In this document: positions 21,401 through 30,584 of the stretch, piece after piece
Numbering within the stretch: the stretch's first letter is position 1
Layout: the number at the start of each line of letters is the position of its first letter
Assembly: GCA_001970955.1 (NCBI GenBank)
Contig: MPUH01000485.1
Location: 1-51,046, forward strand
Reading direction: 5' to 3'
Length of the DNA stretch: 51,046 nt
Source of the DNA: Stentor coeruleus
Lineage: Eukaryota > Ciliophora > Heterotrichea > Heterotrichida > Stentoridae
The notes under the pieces: generated by a model
The model's database searches: none
What the model was told of the DNA's origin: nothing
What the model saw: the letters and a program-made list of their open reading frames with translations, nothing else
Position numbers and translations under genes: made by a program

Positions 21401-22799
21401 TGATGAGGAAATGATATTAAGAAAAGAACTAATGCGGATGAAAGATGAAATAGATGAAAACAAAGTTGAAATCGATAATTGGGAACAAAAGCATAACAGT
21501 CTCATGAACGAAAACTTAGAAACCATAGAAAATCTTCAGTCTGCAAATTCAAAAAACCAAAAAAGCACAAACGAAATCCTCAGCCTCCAAAACAAAATCG
21601 CTGAACAAGAAAAAATCATAAAAGCCCTCAAAAACAACATCGACGACCTAACTAAAGATATAAACTCATTAGGAGAAAAAACTGAATCCGATAAAATAAA
21701 GTATGAAAAAAACTTAGAAATGTCTCAGTCCTACTCCAAAAACCTAGAATCACTCAACTCAAGCCTAGAAAAAAAGTATTCTGAACAAGATGTTCACTTT
21801 AAACGCTCACTTCAAGAAAAAGAAGAAGAGTATCAATCATCATTATCCTTACTCCATACAGAAATCTCCTTATTACAAACAAAAATCTCCAATAGCGAAT
21901 CCTTATCAGAATCACAAAAACAATCATTTGAGTCAGAAATAGACTTAAAAAACTCCCAAATCAGTTCTCTCAACTTCCAAATCTCATCTTTAGAAACATT
22001 CCTCAAACCAAATAAAGGATTTTTGTCTATATGTTTAGAGTTTTGTGAGACAATTATTCAATATCCAAAAAATATTGATATGTCTCCTAAACACTCTTCT
22101 AATGATAGTAGGAATATTACACCTACACCACAAGGAGTAGATGAACCTGAAGATTGTCCAGAGATTATTTTAGGTGCAAGTTTACATCATAGGAGAACTA
22201 AAGCTAGACCTGGAACACCACCTGTGATATCTTCACCACAGAATTTAGAGAGGCTGGTTCATAATTTACTTAGACAAATTGATGAAAATATTAGCGATCA
22301 AGTGCCTGAGCTTGTTATTGATTGGTGTAAAAAAACATTGGGTAATGAAAATTACATACTTAGATATCAGGATTCTGGGTCGGTAATGTCAGAAGAAAGT
22401 AAGAGTAACTACGATGAAATTTCTGTAGTCAGTGAAATGAACAGCCAAGAAATGAGTTATAAAGCGCACTCGAAACTGACCCAACAAAAGAAAATTATTG
22501 AAAGTCTTATGAATAAACTTAGAGATAAAAAAGAAAGAGCAAAGCTCAATAAACTTAATATAAAAACCCTTCAAATTGAAATAAGAAAACTAGACAGTCA
22601 AATCAAAAACAATTCAAGACTAGATATGGAATACTTAAAAGTGTCGATATCCAACCTAACTAAAACCCTTAAAAAAATAGATAAGGACTCAGTGACAATG
22701 TTGCAAATAATATACTCACAGCTTGGAATGAACCCTGAAGAAATCACCCCAAAGGAAGAAAAGAAGAGATGGGGCCTTTTTACTAAGAAAAAAGAATAA
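15462..22799 (+). CDS. Giant coiled-coil protein (2445 aa) with 21-residue tandem repeats
   Basis: A single uninterrupted frame of 2445 codons. After a disordered N-terminus of roughly 80 residues, almost the whole protein is Glu/Lys/Leu/Asn-rich coiled coil. Residues about 870-1268 consist of 19 consecutive 21-residue units with consensus KDNEIENYKKNLTEKLNEIKG, with weaker copies before and after (see the repeat entry). The region around residues 2180-2260 is Pro/Ser/Thr/Arg-rich and disordered, then a further coiled coil leads to a basic tail (KKRWGLFTKKKE). There is no motor, actin-binding or TM domain, so it is a rod-like structural or tethering protein, of golgin/pericentriolar or cortical-fibre style; which one cannot be told. 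Blocks of the gene alternate between C-rich and G-rich synonymous usage. Confidence 0.85.
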   Translation: MNQAQPVKPNKTQISTDPSVSLKTKINRLEIKYMEWMNNFSTHLQSPSSSKHNSKKFPAERLNQKRGKSTENASENQKLKRQNQILTKAIEELNSKIAAFEKTQNEHIAVGDLEKKLVMKNEMLDKQEQDLIRLKKDLEKSKHELQMAKSNCTERDKNSRVGSSQPSQKSKSPISQRFMPKKRDYSPMDRKLAIITVDNTVSPKDKQTHSVKMQVKVLQEELEKTKEERNLYKVWQKISSENPPLPPAVNSVINSYEFEIQKLNSINKVYKSSLDKLIKNVQLYLKEAAKNAVIRTNDSLESLKMKIFDTIQEVSQIKFEPQNSSPKKSDENIKLMKLSSEFLHKENKTLGDILRREHSRANIFSDELQAKNIEVNELKQTLESFTNNDKHISSSAPVTVEGFFDSKNLDSGINAFEFSLKNLGKLSEYIDDKSECHNFEEIINEKMTVMLEKILSNEGKIARVFGNTRRIKQKLVGMKQAKRETEIFQNDLIEIGMENEKLKQNIRKIEQELNKSVQENKNLEEKIQNITKELNEYKENLSKSQEALSKVGSRVSKAREEGELQEKIKKLEDVNRKISEKNMRYEKKIAEYEDKIVKGEVNIEEYKKKIYKIEEMWNETKAKLIKTEESLRKAAEENAKLKGKAEENEINKQKIIQAEGNLRQITEKLLLSEGKSKELEGFLKEAAEKLESETKKACDLAEKNREMMDKIKGNDDNALKYEEILLKTQEKLLEKEGALAKIKDNLTEASKINKALEEKVRDLEEKLNQAERKGEKYAQSLLEAQKNATFTDQKLEDKAKIMEELRKSQEKVNELQGKIKKCMEIVMENEQEVKRKDLEIESYKKIIRDLEGKDEEIENYKKIIRNLEGKCAEIEKYKKDLAGRIDEIKGKDEEINKYKENLTEKLNEIKGKDTEIENYKKNLAGRINEIKGKDAEIENCKKDLAGRINEIKGKDTEIENNKKDLEGRINEIKGKDAEIENYKKNLAGRINEIKGKDAEIENNKKDLQGKINEIKGKDAEIENYKKNLTEKLNEIIGKETEIDNYKKILAEKLNEIKEKHMEIEKYKKDLSGRIDETKGKDVEINKYYEHLTEKSNEIKEKDAEIENYKKNLTEKSNEIKGKNVEIENYKKNLTEKLNEIKGKDNEIENYKKNLTEKLNEIKGKDNEIENYKENLTEKLNEIKGKDNEIENYKENLTEKLNEIKGKDNEIENYKKNLTEKLNEIKGKDNEIENYKENLTEKLNEIKGKNNEIENYKKNLAEKLNEIKGKHVEIEKCKKDLTEEIEKYKKVLVEKIDETKVKDMEIEKFKKILAEKIDEIKVKDVEIQKIQNLLEIKSEEIHNKSQELENYKKILKDSEDKLEDAKNKNQEIENYKKLLKISSENEQVIKAKDQEIENHKKLLSISEQEIKAKDQEIENCKKLIKDFEVKLQEAKAKDQEILNYKNIIKDTEDKEENLKRKDIIIENYNKVLKNSEDNNKKLIDEFSKSNHLIQEYKEKLQSLQNQLDQSTHTSNDLEGKLFEQDTLLKTKENQIIKLTSDIKSLYQTLNTSQDTITNLAFDLETTKNSLTTAQNEIRKSEQSYSNLQQELSKKINELEINYNKVVDDLKESQELIASLQNKISLNNKELQSYKNINNQTLTDIEKLQAKLLHNEQELGENMKKLKTTEESNANHIKTVENLNQINKTLEEKLKDNEETLRKSTTQCQSLLESMKTLQDNIQANEEKIKYLEQTLQSSNQNDSKSSEQIQTLHSRLAQSEKKLADINGKYMESEKTIGKLYEKIADYDKNLVRSQSKYTEVNKLYTDLQQKYDDLDEKHEDIEEKYSKIESDLMNSKSYIEECEEKLVRTEEMLAEALSDVEKFEKQYKEIKNLWDSIENEKKKQGFSIDFEASIEIVSIFPNLHEEYDKFIRFFKVINENVAKEEACVDNPNWFVMIYKENIEFKDEVGKKNLEISEKKGIIGDMKQDLDGKDLRIKKIIDEEMILRKELMRMKDEIDENKVEIDNWEQKHNSLMNENLETIENLQSANSKNQKSTNEILSLQNKIAEQEKIIKALKNNIDDLTKDINSLGEKTESDKIKYEKNLEMSQSYSKNLESLNSSLEKKYSEQDVHFKRSLQEKEEEYQSSLSLLHTEISLLQTKISNSESLSESQKQSFESEIDLKNSQISSLNFQISSLETFLKPNKGFLSICLEFCETIIQYPKNIDMSPKHSSNDSRNITPTPQGVDEPEDCPEIILGASLHHRRTKARPGTPPVISSPQNLERLVHNLLRQIDENISDQVPELVIDWCKKTLGNENYILRYQDSGSVMSEESKSNYDEISVVSEMNSQEMSYKAHSKLTQQKKIIESLMNKLRDKKERAKLNKLNIKTLQIEIRKLDSQIKNNSRLDMEYLKVSISNLTKTLKKIDKDSVTMLQIIYSQLGMNPEEITPKEEKKRWGLFTKKKE
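18069..19265 (+). repeat. 63-bp (21-codon) tandem repeat array, 19 copies
   Basis: In phase with the giant coiled-coil frame. There are 19 units of exactly 63 nt, each coding for a variant of KDNEIENYKKNLTEKLNEIKG. Two sub-families occur: a GRINEIKG type (copies 1, 3-7, 10) and an EKLNEIKG/EKSNEIK type (2, 8, 9, 11-19). Copies 13-18 (about 18825-19202) are nearly identical, indicating recent amplification. The array is followed by a shortened 14-residue copy at about 19266 and degenerate units up to about 19890. A 21-residue unit equals three heptads, so the coiled-coil register is kept throughout. Confidence 0.92.
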
Positions 22800-23766
22800 A
22801 ATAAACTAATGAAAAATCATTAAATTTTAACATTAAGAATACTCAAATTAAACGAAAATATATAGTTTCTTAGTTCAATTCATCATTCTTCTATGCTTGT
22901 TAAGTTTAATAATACAATAACAAAACTTATATTTTCTATAACTAAACTTCCTGAAATCACTTATTTGAACAATACCTCAAATTCTTTACACAAATCCTTA
23001 CTTTNCCATCATTCTTCTATGCTTGCTGAGTTTAATAATGCAATAACAAAACTTTATATTTTCTATTGACTAAACTTCCTGAAATCACTTATTTGAACAA
23101 TACCTCAAATTCTTTACACAAATCCTTACTTTAAATTACTTGTTTAAATTACCAAATTCTCCAAACACCAAAATCTCCATCCACTAATTTAATATACTAG
23201 TTTTTTCAATTTTCATATCAGCATTAAACCCAACACAAATTCATATTTAAAAGCCTTTGATTTATCAACAATCCTCAAACCAATATCTTCAGATAAAGGG
23301 AAATTTCTCTAACTAGATTAAATATAAGTTTTTTTCCATATTCTCTTTATGGCTTCCATAGATTTTCTAAATCTGAAATGAGCCCATTCTCATTTATTGG
23401 TTCATCCAATGCTGGATTGACAACTTATACTTAGTCCCCAAGAACTAAATTCTGAACTGAGATTCCTTAATTCTTCTTTCTATAGACTCTTATAAATTTA
23501 AAAATAAAAGTTTAGAATTAAGATTTTCCCTATACTGAAAGAAATCCTATATTATATATACTGAATAAACCAATTTTCCTTATATTTGAACAATAATTTG
23601 TGGTGTCGCAGAATGGGATTTTTTGTTATATATAGAATATATCTTTAGTGCTCTAGATTTCCTATATGACTCAATACCTTTTTAATGAGTATTCTGATGT
23701 GCTTTTCATTTACAACTTTATGTCTTGTAATAAAACCTTAATTTTACTCCTGAGAATTTGTAGTAA
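22800..23766. other. Intergenic with assembly duplication; no gene seen
   Basis: AT-rich, C-rich on the plus strand over most of its length. It contains the diverged 124/126-bp direct repeat around the N at 23005. No gene or RNA is recognised. Confidence 0.6.
22881..23132. repeat. Diverged direct repeat around N at 23005 (assembly overlap, allelic)
   Basis: 22881-23004 and 23007-23132 align end to end but differ at several positions, including two single-base indels (for example tgttaag versus tgctgag). The divergence is higher than for the coding-region junctions, as expected for two alleles of non-coding DNA. Confidence 0.82.
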
Positions 23767-25815
23767 ATGTCGAAAATCAACGCTGGAAAACTACATGAAA
23801 AAGGGCTTCTTGAAAGTAAGATAGAAAAACTTCATATAAAGATAAAAGATTTTAAAAACAACAGCTTATTAAGTAGTGAAGATTCTGAAATACTATCTCC
23901 AGCTAAAGAAATTTCTAAAAAAAAGTCCTTGGATTATACAGACTTGTCGCTGGCTGAAAGATTTTTGATGAGCGATGACTGCTTTTTAAATTATGATATA
24001 GAAAATCTAAGGAATGAAAAATTTTGCACTTTTTGCAATAAGACCATGATGAAATTTGAAGACTTTAGATCGTCTGCAATGAGAAAATGTGAGAGTGAAA
24101 ACATTGATTTTCCAGATATTAAGTCTACTTTTGGGGGTGATTATAAGCAAATTGATGTGGAATGTAGAGAAATTACTTTAAAAGATGTTTATGAATTATT
24201 GGGTCAAATAAAAAATGTTATTTATATTATGGAATCAGAAGGGAAATATATGGGAAATTTTAAATTTGCAGGGTTTAGCTTTAATTTTGCTATAAATGAT
24301 ATGGGAATTATACAAAAAGATGTATGTCTAGAACAGTTTGCTGTAGAAAAGTATTGTGAAATATCAAATGATAGTTATAAGAAAAAAACTCATGATATGA
24401 TGAATGTGGATTGGAATGTGAAGGAAAATGTTGATTTTTATTATGAAGCGGTTGATAGATTTTGTAGGGATNTTGAAATATCAAATGATAGTTATAAGAA
24501 AAAAACTCATGATATGATGAATGCGGATTGGAATGTGAAGGAAAATGTTGATTTTTATTATGAAGCGGTTGATAGATTTTGTAGGGATATTGAAAGTCAA
24601 ATGATTAATACTTATAATGATATATTGCCTAAGATAATCCAAAAGAAAGAGACTATGCAATTTCATATAAGGGATATGATGGATGTAAACAGTTGGTGTT
24701 TATTACAGCAAAGTTATAGAAAATTGAAGACTGTGTCAGAGAAATGTGAGGAAATTAAGAATAATTTATCCTGGAAAAATGCTGAAATGCAAGTGATAAG
24801 GTTGCAAGCTCAGAAAAAACTCCAAGAAAATACTGAAAAGGAAATCGAGCTTAAATTTAAACAGGAGGATATTTACAGACTGCAAGAAGAATATGAAAAG
24901 AGACTTCGTGATGTTAAAGCAAGCAAAAACAACCATGAAAAAGAAATAGAAAAGCTTGAAGAGTACAAGAGAAAACTCGAAAGCATGAGAATTATGATAA
25001 AAACACAATTAGAAGCCTTATCAAAAGTTCGTATCCACACTGGATCCAAATTCCAAAACAGTTCATCAAAAATAAACAACTCTTCATCAAATTACATAAG
25101 CCTAAACAGCACTCAATCAACCGACCCTCTTTATAATGAAATCCAAAAAGAAATCAGCACTTTAGAAAAATCCCATAAAAAATTTCCAAACGAAGAAAAC
25201 TCTGTAAAATTATCTCATTTATTAACAAAACTCTCAGATTTAAAAACTCAAAAAGCATTAAATCAGTTTTCATCAAGTACTATATATATGCAAAATTTAA
25301 ACTCTATATCAAATCAATCAACAAGTAAACTTTCAGTACCAAAAATAATAATTTCAAGCTCAGCACAAAATAGTCCAACTTATATGCTGATGAAAAATTT
25401 TGTTATACCATCATCAGAGAATTCAAGTGAGATATCAAAGCCACCTATTTATAGAAAGACTATTATGATAAATAATGAAGTTATGGAAAATGATAAAAGT
25501 TTGTATTTAAGGGAAGAAAGGGTTATAGAAAGAGAAGCGGAGTTGGACAATAGGGAAAAAATGCTGCAAAAGTTTTGGAAATCTGTGCCGGATAGTGAGA
25601 AATTAATTAGCACTATCAATCATGAAAAAGATAGGCTGACTCGTTTGCAGATAAATTATGACAATAAACTGAAAGTTTTACAGAGTCAGATCATTAGATA
25701 TGATACTATTATTGAAAAAGCTAAAGAAGATCAAGCAAAAGTTAAAACTTACCCTGACGAGACAGTCCAAAAACTTAAAAATTTGTATAAGCTTATGGGA
25801 GAGTTATTGAATTAA
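23767..25815 (+). CDS. Coiled-coil protein of unknown function
   Basis: Not recognised. The frame is 682 codons, but 39 of them come from a 115-bp duplication around the N at 24472, so the true protein is about 643 residues. The N-terminal region has a CTFCNKTM CxxC pair near residue 87 and a globular-looking stretch (about 90-235). The middle (about 290-430 in the frame as read) is a strong coiled coil rich in Lys, Glu and Gln. A Ser/Asn-rich disordered linker is followed by a second coiled coil containing EERVIEREAELDNREKMLQ. No TM or catalytic motif is visible. It sits 167 bp upstream of another coiled-coil gene on the same strand. A structural or centrosomal/ciliary role is plausible but unsupported. 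Confidence 0.72.
   Translation: MSKINAGKLHEKGLLESKIEKLHIKIKDFKNNSLLSSEDSEILSPAKEISKKKSLDYTDLSLAERFLMSDDCFLNYDIENLRNEKFCTFCNKTMMKFEDFRSSAMRKCESENIDFPDIKSTFGGDYKQIDVECREITLKDVYELLGQIKNVIYIMESEGKYMGNFKFAGFSFNFAINDMGIIQKDVCLEQFAVEKYCEISNDSYKKKTHDMMNVDWNVKENVDFYYEAVDRFCRDXEISNDSYKKKTHDMMNADWNVKENVDFYYEAVDRFCRDIESQMINTYNDILPKIIQKKETMQFHIRDMMDVNSWCLLQQSYRKLKTVSEKCEEIKNNLSWKNAEMQVIRLQAQKKLQENTEKEIELKFKQEDIYRLQEEYEKRLRDVKASKNNHEKEIEKLEEYKRKLESMRIMIKTQLEALSKVRIHTGSKFQNSSSKINNSSSNYISLNSTQSTDPLYNEIQKEISTLEKSHKKFPNEENSVKLSHLLTKLSDLKTQKALNQFSSSTIYMQNLNSISNQSTSKLSVPKIIISSSAQNSPTYMLMKNFVIPSSENSSEISKPPIYRKTIMINNEVMENDKSLYLREERVIEREAELDNREKMLQKFWKSVPDSEKLISTINHEKDRLTRLQINYDNKLKVLQSQIIRYDTIIEKAKEDQAKVKTYPDETVQKLKNLYKLMGELLN
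24357..24588. repeat. 115-bp direct repeat around N at 24472 (assembly overlap)
   Basis: 24357-24471 and 24474-24588 match apart from one T/C difference (gaatgtgg/gaatgcgg). The insertion is 117 nt, in frame, and duplicates 39 codons of the coiled-coil gene. Confidence 0.9.
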
Positions 25816-25982
25816 TTTAATCATAACTACCATATCAAAAGATTTAATCTTATCAAAATAATAAATTATCAGGCAATAATTTTTTAATAAAAAACATAAT
25901 TGTGATATCAGAACGGAGATATTTAGTTTGATTATAAATTTGAGTATATGGTTTAGTATTTTGAATATCCTTGTAATAAAAT

Positions 25983-28900
25983 ATGGTTAGTGTTGAGTAC
26001 CATAGTGCTATAAACCTTGGACTAAACTGTTGTTTACTTATTCTGATTTGGCAGACATTCTCTTCAAACATATTTTCCTTTAATAACTACCAAGTCGGGT
26101 TGTCAATAATAACTCACAAGATCTTTTATGAGGACTTTCCAGCCGAAGTGGACATATCTTTTAGCAGATTTGAAAAATATGCCTGCCTCAAAAGTCAGAA
26201 TTCTGAAGTCCTGACCTTATGCTCAAATATACTAAGCCTTGAATCAAGTGGAATTGTATACAAAGTTGGCTGTATCGCTGTATTTTGCTCAATCCTTTTC
26301 AGCATCGCAAATCTAGCTCTAATTTTATTGGGTAAAAACACTTATATAACTCGAATTCAAAACTCTCATTACATAACTGCAGCGCTTTATTGGATTTTTA
26401 TATTCACATACTTCATTCTTAGCGATGCAGAAAATATGGTCTCACCAAGAGATGAGGCTGTCATAGTTAACTTTGAAAAAGGAGCTTTTTATATGTTCCT
26501 TGCAGGAGGTGTAGCCCTATGTATTTTAGGTCACTACATTTTTATGAGACGTTTTCTAGATTTTGACTCACTTCTCGACAAATGCCAAGAAGCTTTTGCT
26601 ATATTCAACGACAAGAATTCTAGCGAACAAGAAGACCTTGAGAAGATTAGAAAAGACAACATTGCATTAAATGAAGAACTTAGAATGAAAGAGCGGGAAA
26701 TCGGTGAGTTGAACCAAAAAGTTACCGAGTTCCAAGGGAAAGTTGAAGTCATGGGCGAGGTAGAAAGTAACTCAAGTCACGGGTCAATGAAGATGGTTAA
26801 GAAAAAAAAAGTTGCCCTAAGGTCAGGAAAAGGTAAAAAAGTTGATACAGTTGATAGCCTTAAGCAAGAAATTGGTGACCTTAGAGCTCAATATGCAGAA
26901 GAAAAACATCAATGGGAAGCAGAAAAAAGTCATTTACTTGAACAAGACCCAACAGCTAGTTACTTAGTAAGTGTATCAGGGAAAATCCAAGAACTACAAG
27001 AAAAACTCTTAGAAAATTCAGAAGGATTCCAAGAAGGAAATGAATTAATTTTACAACTTGACGATATAAGGACCCAAGTTGAAAGTATGAAAAGGGAAAC
27101 AGTAGATAAAGAAAAAGAACAGTGGGAAAATGAAAAAACAGCTTTGGGACAAGCGATGGGGAGTTTGCAGGAAGAGCTTGAAAATGCTAAAGCCCAGTTG
27201 GTACAGTTGGAAGATTTGGAAGTTTTAAAAGGACAAAATGAGAGGTTGAGTGAAGAACTAGGAAGAAGTGAATCTGCTAAGAAAAATCTTACTGAAAAAG
27301 TTGCTGAAATGGGTGAAGAAGTTGCCAGGTTGGAAAAAGAACTTTTTTCTGCACAAGAATATAAGCATAATTTAGAATCAGCTGGTGAAGAAATCGCACA
27401 TTTAAAAGCTAGTATTGTAGGGAAACAGGAAGATATAGAAAAGTATTTGAAAACAATGAAAAGTTTGAAGGAAGAGGTTTCTGATAAAGAAAATATGGTT
27501 GAAGAATTTGAGCAAATGGTTAATAACGCAAAAGAGCAGATTAAAAACTTAAATGAACAAGTTGATGAGTATAAAAAAAATATTAGTGAAAAAGAAAATC
27601 TGTTGAGACAGGAAAGAGAGGAAAGTAGGAAGAAAATTGAAGATAAAGATGATGAGCTGAATTTGATTAAAAACCAAGCACTTGCTGTTGAAAAAGAATT
27701 GGCATATGCTAAAAAGACAGTCCATGCTGAGAAGACTCAAGAATGTAATGACCTAAGGCTTGAAATGGAAGTTCTCGAAAGCAAAGTGAACTCTTTAAAT
27801 GGACTAGTCAAAAAACATAGAGAAATGAACAGTTCTTTAGAACTCCAACTTCATACTTCTGAGATGAAAAATGAGGAACTTCAAGACAAACTTAACATCG
27901 CTCAAGATAATGTCTCTTCACAACGTTTAGCAATAATAGAGCTCAAAGGAAAACTTAACAACTACGAAGAACTAAACAAAGAGTATCAAAAAGCTTTAGA
28001 AACAATTGAAAACCTCAACAACGAAATAGAAGCCTTGAAAAACGAAATCCAAGCACTAAAAGAAAAAATCCGAAGCTTAGAAGCTATGAAAAAAGATAAA
28101 GAATTCTNCTCTTCACAACGTTTAGCAATAATAGAGCTCAAAGGAAAACTTAACAACTACGAAGAACTAAACAAAGAGTATCAAAAAGCTTTAGAAACAA
28201 TCGAAAACCTCAACAACGAAATAGAAGCCTTGAAAAATGAAATCCAAGCACTAAAAGAAAAAATCCGAAGCTTAGAAGCTATGAAAAAAGATAAAGAATT
28301 CTATGAAAAACAATATCACAGCGCACTTCAGGACCTTGAAAACTCAAACAAACAAAAACGTGATGTTGAACNTATGAAAAACAATATCACAGCGCACTTC
28401 AGGACCTTGAAAACTCAAACAAACAAAAACGTGATGTTGAACTAGAATTAGTCCTTATGTCTAATATGAAAACTGAAAACCAAGCTATGTCAGACCAAGT
28501 AGCTAAATTATCTCAAGCATTAGATGAAACTAAAACTCAGCTTAATGGATATAGAAATAAATTTAATGAACAAGAAATGGATTTTGATAAAGAACGTGAT
28601 GAACTTTTATATACAATATCTAAAAACAAAAAAGAAATCGCTCAACTTGAAAGGAAAATAAAAAATCAAGAAGATTATTTAGATAATGAACTTGATGGAA
28701 GTTTAAGAGAACAGGAAAAACTTAGAGATGATGTTAAAAACCTAACAGCTCAGAATGAAATTTATAAACAAGAAGCTGCAAGATTGAATCATTTGCAGCA
28801 GGCTTTGAAGCAACAATTAAATGCTAAAGATTTAGAAATATCAGAACTTTCACATGGGAGGGAATTACATATAAGCCAGGAACAGGCAAAGAAAATATAT

Positions 28901-30442
28901 GATAATCAGATTGAAGATATACAGAAGAATTTAAAAGATACTGAAGAGAGAATGAAAAATATAATGCAAGAAAAAGAGAGCTTAAGAGAAGAATTAGCAG
29001 CTAAGCAATCTGAGCTCCAGTCAGTATCAGAAGAGCTTATGAGTTTACAAAACCAAGTGTTTTCTGATAGGAAAAAGTCTTCACTTAGTCCTGAAATGGG
29101 TGAGCAATTAAACTATAGTCCTTTAAGTGAGCATCAAAGCTTGGAACTCAGTGCCCGAAGTGCACAGGATATGATTATAATCGAAAGTATTACCCCAATA
29201 TATAACAACCCGTTATTAGAAAATGTGTCAAGATTAAGAAAAGAACCCCCGATGACTTATAAAAATGTATGGAAACTCTTTGAAGCTATGATGCTTGATA
29301 AATGCAAAATGGATAGACTAGAATTAGCTATGAGCCGCCAACCTAGAACTATGACTGAATATATGCTAGACTTTGTGTATTTACATTATGGGCTTAAAGC
29401 ATTAGCTTTAAAGCAATTAAAAGCACTTATCGCATCTTTAGAACAACTTTATAAGCAAGGTCATCCTTATGGGGTTTTATTTTGTAGGTTTTTAGGATTA
29501 TTCCACCCTCGCCCTTTATCGTATCAGATTTCTATATATTTACTTATGATCCAAGAACAGTTCGTAAATTTGTCTAATAAAGTTAAAGAAAGACCATCAA
29601 ATTTCTCTCAGTCTTATGAGATTGCTCAATATGGAGGACAAGCTTCTATTATTGATGTTATGGATTTAGTGCAAAAAATCTGTAGGAATAATAGAGAGAT
29701 TGGCGAGAGGATTATAACAGCTATGCATAAAGATAGGATTGATAAAGTCGAGTTGAGTATTTTGAAAATCTGTGGTTGTATGGCTCGTATGGGTAAAACA
29801 TCAGATTTTATATTCGAGATTCTTAATGCTGAAAGAAGAGGTCGAGGGTTAGAATATCAGGATTTTATAGATGGGATAAGATATACTTTAAACATCTGGG
29901 TGACTCAAGAAGAAGCTGAAGACCTTTGTGAATATATCGATCAAGACCAGACTGGGCTTATAACTTTTGACTCTTGGTACCAAAAAGTGAATTTTGTCGA
30001 ATTTGCTGAAAAAATGTACAGTCGTGTGGCTATGATCACAAAATCTGACTTTTTAAATGCACTTGTTGATGAGTATGAAAGGGAAATTGTAGATGATTAT
30101 CGAGTATTAAAGAATCTTATAAAGTATCCTGTGCTTAATCAAGCTGCTATGTCTAGTGTTTTACTAACTCTTGATCCTAATTTAGAAGATGAAGATATTG
30201 ATAGGATTTATGATGAATCAAGGATGGAAGATCCAAATACTCCAGGTGGAGTTAGTCCTCATGCTGTTTGTGTTACTGTGCTAAAACACAATATTGGTGG
30301 ATATGGAATTGGGATGTTTGATGTTTATGCACTTGATGGAGGATTACCTAAAACTAGTACTGAAGGAGTGAGAACTGAGTTGGTTGTAGAAAGAGACACT
30401 TCAGGGAGATTAGAGATTGATTTGAGGAAAAGAAATAAGTAG
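25983..30442 (+). CDS. Four-TM protein with long coiled coil and EF-hand-like C-terminal domain
   Basis: Two open frames are one gene interrupted by two assembly duplications (Ns at 28108 and 28372). Removing 195 and 71 nt restores one frame of about 1397 residues. Residues 1-190 hold four hydrophobic segments (about 10-32, 96-117, 130-147, 168-188), with a roughly 60-residue loop containing Cys68 and Cys80 after TM1. A Glu/Lys/Leu-rich coiled coil then runs for roughly 800 residues. The C-terminal about 380 residues are globular, with VWKLFEAMMLDKCKMDRLE, ALKQLKALIASLEQLY and FCRFLGLFHPRPLS, and an EF-hand-like loop DQDQTGLITFDS near residue 1230 with Ser at position 12 instead of Glu. This looks like a membrane-anchored tether; function unknown. 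ATG 25983, stop TAG. Confidence 0.8.
27914..28302. repeat. 194-bp direct repeat around N at 28108 (assembly overlap)
   Basis: 27914-28107 and 28109-28302 match apart from two C/T differences. This inserts 195 nt in frame. Confidence 0.9.
28302..28442. repeat. 70-bp direct repeat around N at 28372 (assembly overlap)
   Basis: 28302-28371 and 28373-28442 are identical. The 71-nt insertion shifts the frame and splits the four-TM coiled-coil gene into two apparent frames. Confidence 0.9.
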
Positions 30443-30584
30443 TTAATTATTTGGATTAAGATAGATGGAAATTAAAATGAGATTTTATTTATCATAAAAT
30501 ACTATCATACTCCAAAAACTTATCCTTCAATATCCATTAAAAAGTCCACCTCTTATTCCATTCATAACCATTTTTACCTATCAT

